Assembly (NCBI RefSeq): GCF_005239095.1
Contig: NZ_SZUA01000002.1
Coordinates: 620,001-684,000 of the forward strand
Reading direction: 5' to 3'
DNA from: Luteimonas gilva
GTDB lineage: Bacteria; Pseudomonadota; Gammaproteobacteria; Xanthomonadales; Xanthomonadaceae
DNA length: 64,000 bases
Shown here: one piece after another, positions 55,237 through 62,320 of the stretch
Position numbering within the stretch: the first letter of the stretch is position 1
Layout of the letters: each line of letters begins with the position of its first letter
Made by a program: the position numbers and the translations under genes
Notes under the pieces: generated by a model
Databases searched by the model: none
The model's input: the letters and a program-made list of their open reading frames with translations, nothing else
Told to the model about the DNA's origin: nothing

Positions 55237-55532
55237 GGTGTGGTCTCGCGCACGACGTGCGCTACCCGGATGCGCCAATCCCGGAACAACGCGGTCTTGC
55301 CGCGCAGCTGCGCGTCGCGATGCGGCGGATGCTCGCGCCAGGCCGCGACGGCCTCGCCGTCGCGCCAATACGACAGCGACAGCAAGCGGTCGGGATGGGC
55401 CAGGCTTTGGAAGCGTTCGATCGACAGGAAGCCGTCGGCTTTGCGCAAATCCTCGGCAAGCGCCGCGGCGGTGGCCAAATATTCGCCACGGCCTTCCGGG
55501 TGCGGCTCCACTTCGAAGATCACCGCGATCAT
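55233..55532 (-). CDS. Antibiotic biosynthesis monooxygenase (ABM) family protein
   Basis: 99 residues with the ABM ferredoxin-like fold: [75 protein letters not shown]. Members are small cofactor-free oxygenases or stress proteins; the substrate is unknown. The start ATG overlaps the hydrolase stop (ATGA), so the pair is co-translated. The C-terminus (...HVVRETTP) and TAG stop end in the GTAG head of a repeat. A divergent ArsR gene upstream of the hydrolase probably controls both. Confidence 0.87.
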   Translation of the reverse strand: MIAVIFEVEPHPEGRGEYLATAAALAEDLRKADGFLSIERFQSLAHPDRLLSLSYWRDGEAVAAWREHPPHRDAQLRGKTALFRDWRIRVAHVVRETTP

Positions 55533-56551
55533 GCGCGCGCGCCTTCGCGCAGGAAGGACAACGTTTCGGCCCACAGCGCTTCGCGCCGCGGCTGCAGGTG
55601 CAGCCAATGGTTGCCGCCGGAAATCTTGACGTCGCGCTTGTCGCGGGTGCCGGTCAGCGCGTCGTACAGGCGCTTGGCGTCCGCGTCGGCGGCGATGTGG
55701 TCCCAATCGCCGCGCACGATCAGCGTCGGCTGGCGGATGCGCGCGCTGTCGACCAAGCTTTGTCCGGCCCACAACGCGTCGATGTCGGCGCCGGGGCCGT
55801 TGGGCACTTTCGCCGAGCGCGGCGTGCGCTGCGCGGAGGTCGGATCGCTGTCCAGATAAGCCGCGCACCAGCGGTCGATTTCGGCTTCGCTCACCGGCGT
55901 CGGTTCGTTCGCGGGCAAGCCGGCGCGTTGGCGCGGGCGTTGGTAAGCCGCGTCGATCAGCGACCAGGCCGGCGCGGGCGTTTCCTCGCGCGGGCCTTCG
56001 CGCGTGGCGACCGGGCCGAACAGCACCAGCCGCGAAACCAAGTCCGGATAGTCGATCGCCGCCTGCTGCGCGGGCAGCGTGCCCCAGGAGTGCGCGACGA
56101 CGTGGATCGGCGCGCCGGGCCTGGCTGCGCGGATATGGCGCAGCGCGACGCCGATCTGCGCGGCGGCGTCCGTGCAGCGGCCGAACGGCGGCGACGCCGT
56201 CGCGTCGGCGTCGAACGCGCGCGGCCGGTCCGAATGGCCGTAGCCGGCGAAATCCAGCGCCCACGCGTCCAGACCGGCGCCTTGCCAATGATCGAGCCAA
56301 GACATGCCGTCCATGCGCCAGCCCGCCGACAGCGCCGCGGGGAACGTCGCGCCGTGCACGTACAGCACCGCATCGCCCGGCGCGGCTTGCCGGGTCAGCG
56401 CGAGCTGCAGCGTTTCTCCGCCGTGGCGCCAAGCTGCGCGTTGGAGTTGCGGCGGCGCGCTCGCGCTCGCCGGCGTTGCGCGGCCGCCGGAAGGCAAGGC
56501 CGCCATCGCCAGGCCCAGCATCGAAATCTTGATCGCGTCGCGTCGGTGCAT
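55529..56551 (-). CDS. Alpha/beta hydrolase, exported
   Basis: 340 residues. The N-terminus MHRRDAIKISMLGLAMAALPSGGRA has a twin-Arg and a hydrophobic stretch, probably a Tat-type signal. Hydrolase marks: LYVHGATFPAALSAGWRMDG, WALDFAGYGHSDRP, nucleophile Ser in VVAHSWGTLPAQQAAI, Asp in IVRGDWDHIAADADA and His in ISGGNHWLHLQPRREAL. The triad is complete; the substrate is unknown. It forms an operon with the ABM protein (4-bp overlap) and is divergent from an ArsR gene with an operator-like dyad between them. It is part of an insertion in the prmA-accC interval. Confidence 0.88.
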   Translation of the reverse strand: MHRRDAIKISMLGLAMAALPSGGRATPASASAPPQLQRAAWRHGGETLQLALTRQAAPGDAVLYVHGATFPAALSAGWRMDGMSWLDHWQGAGLDAWALDFAGYGHSDRPRAFDADATASPPFGRCTDAAAQIGVALRHIRAARPGAPIHVVAHSWGTLPAQQAAIDYPDLVSRLVLFGPVATREGPREETPAPAWSLIDAAYQRPRQRAGLPANEPTPVSEAEIDRWCAAYLDSDPTSAQRTPRSAKVPNGPGADIDALWAGQSLVDSARIRQPTLIVRGDWDHIAADADAKRLYDALTGTRDKRDVKISGGNHWLHLQPRREALWAETLSFLREGARA

Positions 56552-56613
56552 CGCGGCCTCCCGGCCGTATGAGGATGGGAGCGATGTTGCGCTTGCATTC
56601 GCGGCGATGCTTC

Positions 56614-56627
56614 GTTCAATATCGAAC
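56614..56627. promoter_or_regulatory. Probable ArsR operator
   Basis: GTTCAATATCGAAC is an imperfect inverted repeat (12 of 14 positions symmetric) ending one base before the arsR start codon, in the 77-bp gap between divergent arsR and hydrolase genes. The placement favours autoregulation. Confidence 0.5.
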
Positions 56628-56628
56628 T

Positions 56629-57303
56629 ATGGATGCAGGCCCCTCCCTGGCCCGAATCGCCGCCTTGATCGGCGACCCGGCGCGCGCGCTGATGCTGGCC
56701 GCGCTGATGGACGGCCGCAGCCGCACCGCGGGCGAATTGGCGCAGGCGGCGGGAATCACGCCGCAGACCGCCAGCGCGCATCTGGCCAAGCTCGCCGATG
56801 CGGGTTTGCTGGCGATCGAGAAGCAAGGGCGGCACCGCTATCACCGGCTCGGCAACGGCGACGTGGCGCATGCGCTGGAAGCGCTGATGGCCGTATCGGC
56901 CGCGCCGCTGAAAACGCCGCGCCTGGGGCCCGCCGACGCGGCGCTGCGGCATGCGCGCACGTGCTACGACCATATGGCCGGCGAAATCGCGGTCGGCCTG
57001 GCCGAGCGCTGGCTCGGCAAAGGTTGGATCGAAGGCGAAGACGGCGAATGGCGGCTCACCGCTTCGGGTCGGCGCGGATTCGCCGCGCTCGATATTCCGC
57101 TGCCGGACGAATCGCAGCGGCGCCCGTCGCTGCGGCCGTGCTTGGATTGGAGCGAACGGCGTCCGCATCTGGGCGGGCAGCTCGGCGCCGCCGTGCTCGA
57201 ATCCCTGCTCGCGCGCGATTGGGTGCGCAAGCGGCGCGGCTCGCGCGCGTTGCTGCTCACCGACGAGGGCGTGCGTGCGTTGGCGCGTTGGCGCCAGCGC
57301 TAA
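56629..57303 (+). CDS. ArsR-family winged-helix regulator
   Basis: 224 residues. The N-terminal winged helix DPARALMLAALMDGRSRTAGELAQAAGITPQTASAHLAKLADAGLLAIEKQGRHRYHRLGN is typical of ArsR/SmtB regulators, with no visible metal-site Cys pair. A longer C-terminal domain (about 100-224, with RHARTCYDHMAGEIAVGLAERWLGKGWI and a second winged-helix-like end) occurs in a subgroup that regulates small oxidoreductase genes. The start at 56629 (MDAGPSLARIAALIGDP) is chosen because the upstream in-frame region crosses the operator. It is divergent from the hydrolase-ABM operon, its likely target. Confidence 0.9.
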   Translation: MDAGPSLARIAALIGDPARALMLAALMDGRSRTAGELAQAAGITPQTASAHLAKLADAGLLAIEKQGRHRYHRLGNGDVAHALEALMAVSAAPLKTPRLGPADAALRHARTCYDHMAGEIAVGLAERWLGKGWIEGEDGEWRLTASGRRGFAALDIPLPDESQRRPSLRPCLDWSERRPHLGGQLGAAVLESLLARDWVRKRRGSRALLLTDEGVRALARWRQR

Positions 57304-57320
57304 AGTCGGCCGCGGCTTTT

Positions 57321-57417
57321 TGTAGGAGCGGCTTTAGCCGCGAGCTTTATCCCGCAAAAAAATCGAGCCGAACCCGCGATTCGCCGAAAAGAGCTCGCGT
57401 CTGAAGCCGCTCCTACA
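57321..57417. repeat. GTAG-headed REP-like inverted repeat (GAGCGGCTTTAGCCGCGAGC family)
   Basis: TGTAGGAGCGGCTTTAGCCG and GCGTCTGAAGCCGCTCCTAC (57398-57417) are the outer arms; the element follows the arsR stop. The rest of 57304-57576 is repeat, then terminator; I see no gene in it. Confidence 0.85.
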
Positions 57418-57496
57418 AAAGCGGGACGCGACGCTCGGCTTTCCGCCGCTCCTGCGCAGCATTGCAGACAGGTCGGCCCCGTCTTGCAGCGACTTT

Positions 57497-57522
57497 GTAG
57501 AGTCGAGCAGGCTCGACTCTAC
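57497..57522. repeat. GTAGAGTCGAGC palindrome
   Basis: A 26-bp near-perfect palindrome, GTAGAGTCGAGC followed by AG and the complement, ending CTAC. It is the short form of the 570-677 element. Confidence 0.8.
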
Positions 57523-57524
57523 AA

Positions 57525-57555
57525 AAGCAAAAAAGCCGGCGCAGGGCCGGCTTTT
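57525..57555 (-). terminator. Intrinsic terminator of the F5/8-like lipoprotein gene
   Basis: On the minus strand AAAAGCCGGC-CCTGC-GCCGGCTTTT is a 10-bp perfect stem followed by TTGCTTTTG. It lies just after the gene's stop. Confidence 0.85.
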
Positions 57556-57576
57556 CGGGTTGCTCGGCAGACTAAG

Positions 57577-58275
57577 TCAGTTGCCGACCAACTGCACCGC
57601 GTCGATGTAGCTGTAGTCGTTTTCGACGTTGTTGGCGAAGGTGATCTTGGCGCCCTTGGCTTGGTACGCCGTCGGCTCGAACTTGCGCACGATCCAGGTG
57701 CGCGGGCCGCGCTCGTCCTGCTTGCTGTCGCTCAGGCCCGACCAGACCGCATGCGCGTTGCCGTCGGTGTCGATCAGCTCGATCTTGGTGATGCCTTCCA
57801 CGCCGTGGCCGGTTTCCAGGGCGATGCGGACTTCGGTGGCGCTGACGGGCTTGTCGAAGCCGGCTTCCAGCCAGTCGAAGCCGACGTTCTGGTTTTTATT
57901 GCTCCACGTTTCGCCGTTGACCGGACCGGTCGCCTGCCAAGGCGTGTAGCTGCCGTGGTCGTCGGCAGCGGGAGCGGCGTCGTAGCCGTAGCTGGAACTG
58001 GCCTTGGCGGAAGTGGCCCACTGCGCTTTGGCGTCGTTGATGTAGCCGTCTTCCATGGTCGCGTAATCGAGCTTGGCCTGTTGCGCGGCGCGCTCGGCAT
58101 CGGCTTCGCTAGTCGCGGCGGCGGGCGCTGCAGGCGCGGCGGCCGGAGCGGCTGCGTTCGCATCGGCGGCGGCGGTTTCCGGCGCCGCGGCCGGCGCGGC
58201 GTCTTCGGCTTGTTTCTTGCAGGCGGTCAGGGCCAGCGGGGCGGCGACGGCGAGGGCCAGCAATGCGCGTTTCAT
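57577..58275 (-). CDS. Lipoprotein with discoidin/F5-8-type domain
   Basis: 232 residues. MKRALLALAVAAPLALTACKKQ is a lipoprotein signal (lipobox LTAC). A low-complexity Ala/Pro linker (about 25-70) leads to a domain resembling coagulation factor F5/8 C or NADase-type glycan-binding modules: YINDAKAQWATSAKASSSYG, GFDWLEAGFDKPVSATEVRIALETG, IELIDTDGNAHAVWSG and ANNVENDYSYIDAVQLVGN. It is probably a surface or periplasmic binding protein; the ligand is unknown. The start at 58275 is chosen for the signal peptide. Its own terminator follows. Confidence 0.82.
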   Translation of the reverse strand: MKRALLALAVAAPLALTACKKQAEDAAPAAAPETAAADANAAAPAAAPAAPAAATSEADAERAAQQAKLDYATMEDGYINDAKAQWATSAKASSSYGYDAAPAADDHGSYTPWQATGPVNGETWSNKNQNVGFDWLEAGFDKPVSATEVRIALETGHGVEGITKIELIDTDGNAHAVWSGLSDSKQDERGPRTWIVRKFEPTAYQAKGAKITFANNVENDYSYIDAVQLVGN

Positions 58276-58377
58276 CGGGCGAAATCCTTGTGTGGTCCGA
58301 TCGTGGGATGGATGGGCGAAAAACGCGCTCACCCTACAACGGAACCGGGGGCAAAGGAATGCGGCGGGCGGACCCGG

Positions 58378-59037
58378 CTAGGGGAATCTTTTCTGCAGCA
58401 GAGTCCAGAGTTTCCGGGCGGCTTCATCCGCGGCGGAATCGCAGTTGCGGGCGCGCGCGGCGTAGCGACCGTGTACGCAGGCCTCCAGGAATACCGGTCG
58501 ACCGTCGAAGCAGTCGACGTCGCGTTGCTCCGCCAGCCACAGCGCCGGTTCCGCCCACGCTGCGCGGATCGGTTCTAGTTCCGCTTTCTGCAACCAGTAT
58601 CTCCGCGGCGCGAAGGCGGGAGCCTGCGCCTCGTCTCGCGCATCCGGCGGAGGCGGGCGCAGAGGAAAGCTCGCGTCTTCGATCGTGACCTGGATCTGAG
58701 AGCCCTGCACAAGCAGATCCAAGCGCCACATCCTGGCGTCGGGTTTCAACAATGGATCGCCGATGACGGCGCGATAGCGCTCGGAAGCGCCGTCGGAATC
58801 GTAGCTGCCGCAAGTGCGCGTCAATGCGTCGTCTTCGGGCATCGAGTCGGCGACGAACAGCAGACGGCGCGCAGCGAATCCCGAGGCATCCATGCCGTCG
58901 GGAGGCATGGGTATCCAGCTCTCATCGATCTTGGTCGCAAGAGCCTTGGGTTGGGGACGCGAAATCCAGGCGATGGCGGCGACGGCGAGCGCCGCGCCCA
59001 ACGCCGCCCACCCGATCCGAGCCATGCTCAATTGCAT
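58378..59037 (-). CDS. Membrane-anchored hypothetical protein
   Basis: 219 residues. One N-terminal hydrophobic segment (IGWAALGAALAVAAIAWI, about 8-26) is followed by a soluble, probably periplasmic domain with four Cys (TCGSYDS, DCFDG, ACVHG, NCDSA). No recognised family. The aromatic-rich centre (RRYWLQKAELEPIRAAWAEPALWLAEQRD) looks folded. It sits between accC and the F5/8-like lipoprotein on the same strand, in the insertion that separates prmA from accC. Real, judging by composition, signal anchor and length. Confidence 0.68.
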   Translation of the reverse strand: MQLSMARIGWAALGAALAVAAIAWISRPQPKALATKIDESWIPMPPDGMDASGFAARRLLFVADSMPEDDALTRTCGSYDSDGASERYRAVIGDPLLKPDARMWRLDLLVQGSQIQVTIEDASFPLRPPPPDARDEAQAPAFAPRRYWLQKAELEPIRAAWAEPALWLAEQRDVDCFDGRPVFLEACVHGRYAARARNCDSAADEAARKLWTLLQKRFP

Positions 59038-59067
59038 CAGGACTCCCGCCTGCCCCGCGGACGCGGC

Positions 59068-60435
59068 TTACACGATCGACAGCGACTTGTCTTTCCGCTC
59101 CGCCAACCGCTTCTCGAGGTAGTGGATATTCTGCCCGCCCAGCTGGAAACCGCCGTCGGCCAGGATCCGCTGCTGCAGCGGGATGTTGGTCTTGATGCCG
59201 TCCACCACCATCTCGCTCAGCGCCACGCGCATGCGCGCGATCGCGGTGTCGCGGTCGGGGCCGTGCACGATCAGCTTGCCGATCATCGAATCGTAGTTGG
59301 CCGGCACGCGATAGCCTTCGTAGATATGAGAATCCACGCGCACGCCGGGACCGCCGGGCGCGTGGAAATGCTTGATCAGGCCGGGCGAGGGCAGGAAGGT
59401 GTCCGGATCCTCGGCGTTGATGCGGCATTCGATCGCGTGGCCGGTCAGCACGATGTCGGATTGCTTGATCGACAGCTTGTGGCCGGCGGCGATCATCAGC
59501 TGCTCGCGCACCAGGTCGATGCCGGTGACCAGTTCGGTCACCGGATGCTCCACCTGGATGCGGGTGTTCATTTCGATGAAGTAGAAGCGGCCGTTCTCGT
59601 ACAAAAACTCGAACGTGCCGGCGCCGCGGTAGCCGATGCGGATGCAGGCTTCCACGCAGACCTTGCCGATCTCTTCGCGCTGCTGCGGCGTGATGCCGGG
59701 CGCCGGCGCTTCTTCCACCACTTTCTGGTGGCGGCGCTGCATCGAACAGTCGCGTTCGCCCAAGTGGATGGCGTTGCCCTGGCCGTCGGCGAGCACCTGG
59801 ATCTCCACGTGGCGCGGGTTCTCCAGGAACTTCTCCATGTAGACCATGTCGTTGCCGAACGCGGCCTTGGCTTCGGTCTTGGTGGTCAGGATCGCGGCGT
59901 TGAGGTGCGCTTCGGTATGGACCACGCGCATGCCGCGGCCGCCGCCGCCGCCCGCGGCCTTGACGATGACCGGATAGCCGATCTCGCGCGCGATCTTGAT
60001 GTTGGCCGTGGCGTCGTCGCCGAGCGGGCCGCCGCTGCCAGGCACGCAGGGCACGCCGGCCTCTTTCATCGCGCGGATCGCTTCGACCTTGTCGCCCATC
60101 AAGCGGATCGTCGCGGCTTTCGGACCGATGAAGATGAAACCGGATTGCTCGACGCGTTCGGCGAAGTCGGCGTTCTCGCTCAAGAAACCGTAGCCGGGAT
60201 GGATCGCCTGCGCGTCGGTCACTTCCGCCGCGGCGATGATCGCCGGCATGTTGAGATAGCTCTCGCTGGACGCGGCCGGGCCGATGCAGACCGACTCGTC
60301 CGCCATCGCCACGTGCTTCAAGTTGCGGTCGACGGTGGAATGCACGGCGACGGTCCTGATTCCCAACGCATGGCAGGCGCGCAGTATCCGCAGCGCGATC
60401 TCGCCGCGGTTGGCGATGACGACTTTATCCAGCAT
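59068..60435 (-). CDS. accC: Acetyl-CoA carboxylase, biotin carboxylase subunit
   Basis: 455 residues, usual length 449-455. ATP-grasp enzyme that carboxylates the biotin of Acc[59 protein letters not shown], the Gly-rich loop [15 protein letters not shown] and the active-site segment [26 protein letters not shown] are all intact. It lies 10 bp after accB on the same strand. Confidence 0.97.
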   Translation of the reverse strand: MLDKVVIANRGEIALRILRACHALGIRTVAVHSTVDRNLKHVAMADESVCIGPAASSESYLNMPAIIAAAEVTDAQAIHPGYGFLSENADFAERVEQSGFIFIGPKAATIRLMGDKVEAIRAMKEAGVPCVPGSGGPLGDDATANIKIAREIGYPVIVKAAGGGGGRGMRVVHTEAHLNAAILTTKTEAKAAFGNDMVYMEKFLENPRHVEIQVLADGQGNAIHLGERDCSMQRRHQKVVEEAPAPGITPQQREEIGKVCVEACIRIGYRGAGTFEFLYENGRFYFIEMNTRIQVEHPVTELVTGIDLVREQLMIAAGHKLSIKQSDIVLTGHAIECRINAEDPDTFLPSPGLIKHFHAPGGPGVRVDSHIYEGYRVPANYDSMIGKLIVHGPDRDTAIARMRVALSEMVVDGIKTNIPLQQRILADGGFQLGGQNIHYLEKRLAERKDKSLSIV

Positions 60436-60445
60436 CGCGCGCGCC

Positions 60446-60925
60446 TCAGCCGATCACGAACAGGGGCTGGTCGAATTCGACCGGCTGTCCGCTCTCGCCG
60501 AGCGCGGCCAGTACCGTGCCGGAGACATCCGCCTCGATCGGGTTGAACATCTTCATCGCTTCGATGATGCCCAGCGTCTCGCCGGCCTTGACCGTCTGGC
60601 CGACGGTGACGAACGCCGGCTTGTCCGGGCTGGGCGAGGCGTAGAACGTGCCGACCATCGGCGAGCGCACCACGTGGCCGTCGGGCAAATCGGAAGGCTT
60701 GGCGGTGCCGCCGGTGGCCGCTTCGGTGGGCGAGTGCATCGGCATCGGCGCGGCGGCCGCCGCTTGCGCGGGCGCAGCGATCATCGTCGGCGCCGGGGCG
60801 TAGGCCACGCTGCCCTTGGGCGTGCGCGCCAAGCGCACCGATTCTTCGCCTTCCTTGATCTCGATTTCGGCGAGATTGGACTCTTCCAGCAGGTCGATCA
60901 GTTTCTTGATTTTTCTAAGGTCCAT
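60446..60925 (-). CDS. accB: Biotin carboxyl carrier protein of acetyl-CoA carboxylase
   Basis: 159 residues. N-terminal helical region [32 protein letters not shown], an Ala/Pro-rich flexible linker (about 42-80) and the biotinyl domain [41 protein letters not shown], with the biotin-accepting Lys125. Forms the accBC operon; a hairpin repeat lies in the gap to aroQ upstream. Confidence 0.97.
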   Translation of the reverse strand: MDLRKIKKLIDLLEESNLAEIEIKEGEESVRLARTPKGSVAYAPAPTMIAAPAQAAAAAPMPMHSPTEAATGGTAKPSDLPDGHVVRSPMVGTFYASPSPDKPAFVTVGQTVKAGETLGIIEAMKMFNPIEADVSGTVLAALGESGQPVEFDQPLFVIG

Positions 60926-60955
60926 GTCGGCCTCGATAGGGTTTTGTCTTTTTTC

Positions 60956-60990
60956 GCCCTCTCCACTGCGGAGAGGGCGGGATGAGGTGC
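60956..60990. repeat. CCCTCTCC hairpin repeat
   Basis: CGCCCTCTCCACTGCGGAGAGGGCG followed by GGATGAGG: a short hairpin of the 3945 family in the gap between aroQ and accB. Confidence 0.7.
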
Positions 60991-60991
60991 G

Positions 60992-61438
60992 TCAGTCGCC
61001 CGATTCCAGCTTTCTCATGGCCGCCGCCAAGGCCAGTCCGTAGCTCAACGGCCCGAAGCCGCAGACCACGCCGACGGCCAGGTCGCTGAAATAGCTGGTG
61101 CGGCGGAACGGCTCGCGGGCATGCGGGTTGGACAGGTGCACTTCGATGAAAGGGATGGCCACGGCTGCCAGCGCGTCGCGCAGGGCCACCGAGGTGTGGG
61201 TGAAGCCGGCCGGGTTGATCAGGATGAAGTCGGTGTCGTCCTCGCGGGCGGCTTGGACTCGGGCGATCAGCTCGTGCTCGGCGTTGGACTGGAAGCTTTC
61301 CAGCTCATGGCCCTTGGCCAGGGCCCGGGTGGCGAGATCGGCGTCGATCTCTTCCAAGGTCGCATGGCCATAGATCTCCGGCTCGCGGGTGCCGAGCAGG
61401 TTGAGGTTGGGGCCATGCAGGACCAGCAGCTTCGCCAT
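60992..61438 (-). CDS. aroQ: Type II 3-dehydroquinate dehydratase
   Basis: 148 residues, third step of the shikimate pathway. [24 protein letters not shown] carries the catalytic Arg/Tyr lid, and [22 protein letters not shown] and [20 protein letters not shown] hold the catalytic His and substrate loop. The order aroQ-accB-accC is widely conserved in gammaproteobacteria. Confidence 0.96.
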   Translation of the reverse strand: MAKLLVLHGPNLNLLGTREPEIYGHATLEEIDADLATRALAKGHELESFQSNAEHELIARVQAAREDDTDFILINPAGFTHTSVALRDALAAVAIPFIEVHLSNPHAREPFRRTSYFSDLAVGVVCGFGPLSYGLALAAAMRKLESGD

Positions 61439-61589
61439 CGCCAGGCTCGGTAAGCGAGGCGCGCAGTCTGCGCGATCGCGCCGATGCTGTCCAGTTCGCC
61501 GAAGTTCGGCCGGATTCGCGAAAATTGAACGCCTGTTTGAATTGCGTACCGAATCACGCTTGCGTCGATGGCCCGGCGGTGCGGCGGGC

Positions 61590-61727
61590 GTAGGGCGGGC
61601 TTTAGCCCGCCATTGCCATTTTCCAGTCGCTGCAGACCCTGCGGCGAAATTGATGACGGTCTTTCATTCCGCCGGGGCGCCTGTCGAAGCGGGGGAGATG
61701 GCAATGGTGGGCTAAAGCCCACCCTAC
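61590..61727. repeat. GTAG-headed REP-like inverted repeat (GGCGGGCTTTAGCCCGCC family)
   Basis: GTAGGGCGGGCTTTAGCCCG at the left and its mirror GTGGGCTAAAGCCCACCCTAC at the right flank an 80-bp spacer. The right GTAG on the minus strand gives the TAG stop of the tlpA-like gene (61724-61726). The rest of 61439-61589 shows no gene. Confidence 0.85.
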
Positions 61728-62320
61728 TGCTTCGCCCACTCGGCGATTTCGCCGTGCTCAAAGGGCCCGATCCGCTGTTTTAGCAAGCGGCCGTCGGCCG
61801 AGACCAGCACCGAATAAGGCAGCACGCCCTTCGGATTGCCCAGCCGGACGCCGGCGTCGGCCGGGCCGGCGGCGTCGAGGAAGAGGGGGTAGCCGACCGG
61901 GATCTTTTTCAGGAACTCGCGCACCGCGGCGTCGTCGTCCAGAGCGATGCCGATCACCTGCACCCCATTGGCGCCCTGTTCGGCGTGGAATCGCTGCAGT
62001 TCCGGCATTTCCTCGATGCAGGGTCCGCACCAGCTGGCCCAGACGTTGATCAGCAACGGCCGGCCGGCATAGGCCTTCGGCAGCTCGACGGCCTGGCCGT
62101 CGAGACCGGACAAGGCGAAAGCGGGCACCGGTTCGCTGCGCTTGGCTACTTTCAGGCCCGTGGGCGTCGGCGGCGCGGTCGCCGACAGCACGCTTTGCGC
62201 GGCGCGCTGGCCGATCTCGGTCTTCAGCAGCGGTCCCGGCCCGTTCGTCAGCAGCGACGCGGCCACGCCCAGCGCGCCCGCGACCACGGCGACCAACACG
62301 ATCTTGGCGGTATTGCCCAT
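61724..62320 (-). CDS. TlpA-type membrane-anchored thioredoxin
   Basis: 198 residues. N-terminal membrane anchor (AKIVLVAVVAGALGVAASLL, about 5-24), then a TlpA/ResA-like thioredoxin fold with the redox motif Cys98-Gly-Pro-Cys101 (INVWASWCGPCIEEMPELQRF), IGIALDDDAAVREFL and GVLPYSVLVSADGRLLKQRIGPF (cis-Pro loop). It is probably a periplasmic thiol reductant, kept reduced by DsbD, whose gene precedes it with overlapping TGATG. The C-terminus (EWAKQ) and stop fall in a REP-like repeat. Confidence 0.9.
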   Translation of the reverse strand: MGNTAKIVLVAVVAGALGVAASLLTNGPGPLLKTEIGQRAAQSVLSATAPPTPTGLKVAKRSEPVPAFALSGLDGQAVELPKAYAGRPLLINVWASWCGPCIEEMPELQRFHAEQGANGVQVIGIALDDDAAVREFLKKIPVGYPLFLDAAGPADAGVRLGNPKGVLPYSVLVSADGRLLKQRIGPFEHGEIAEWAKQ

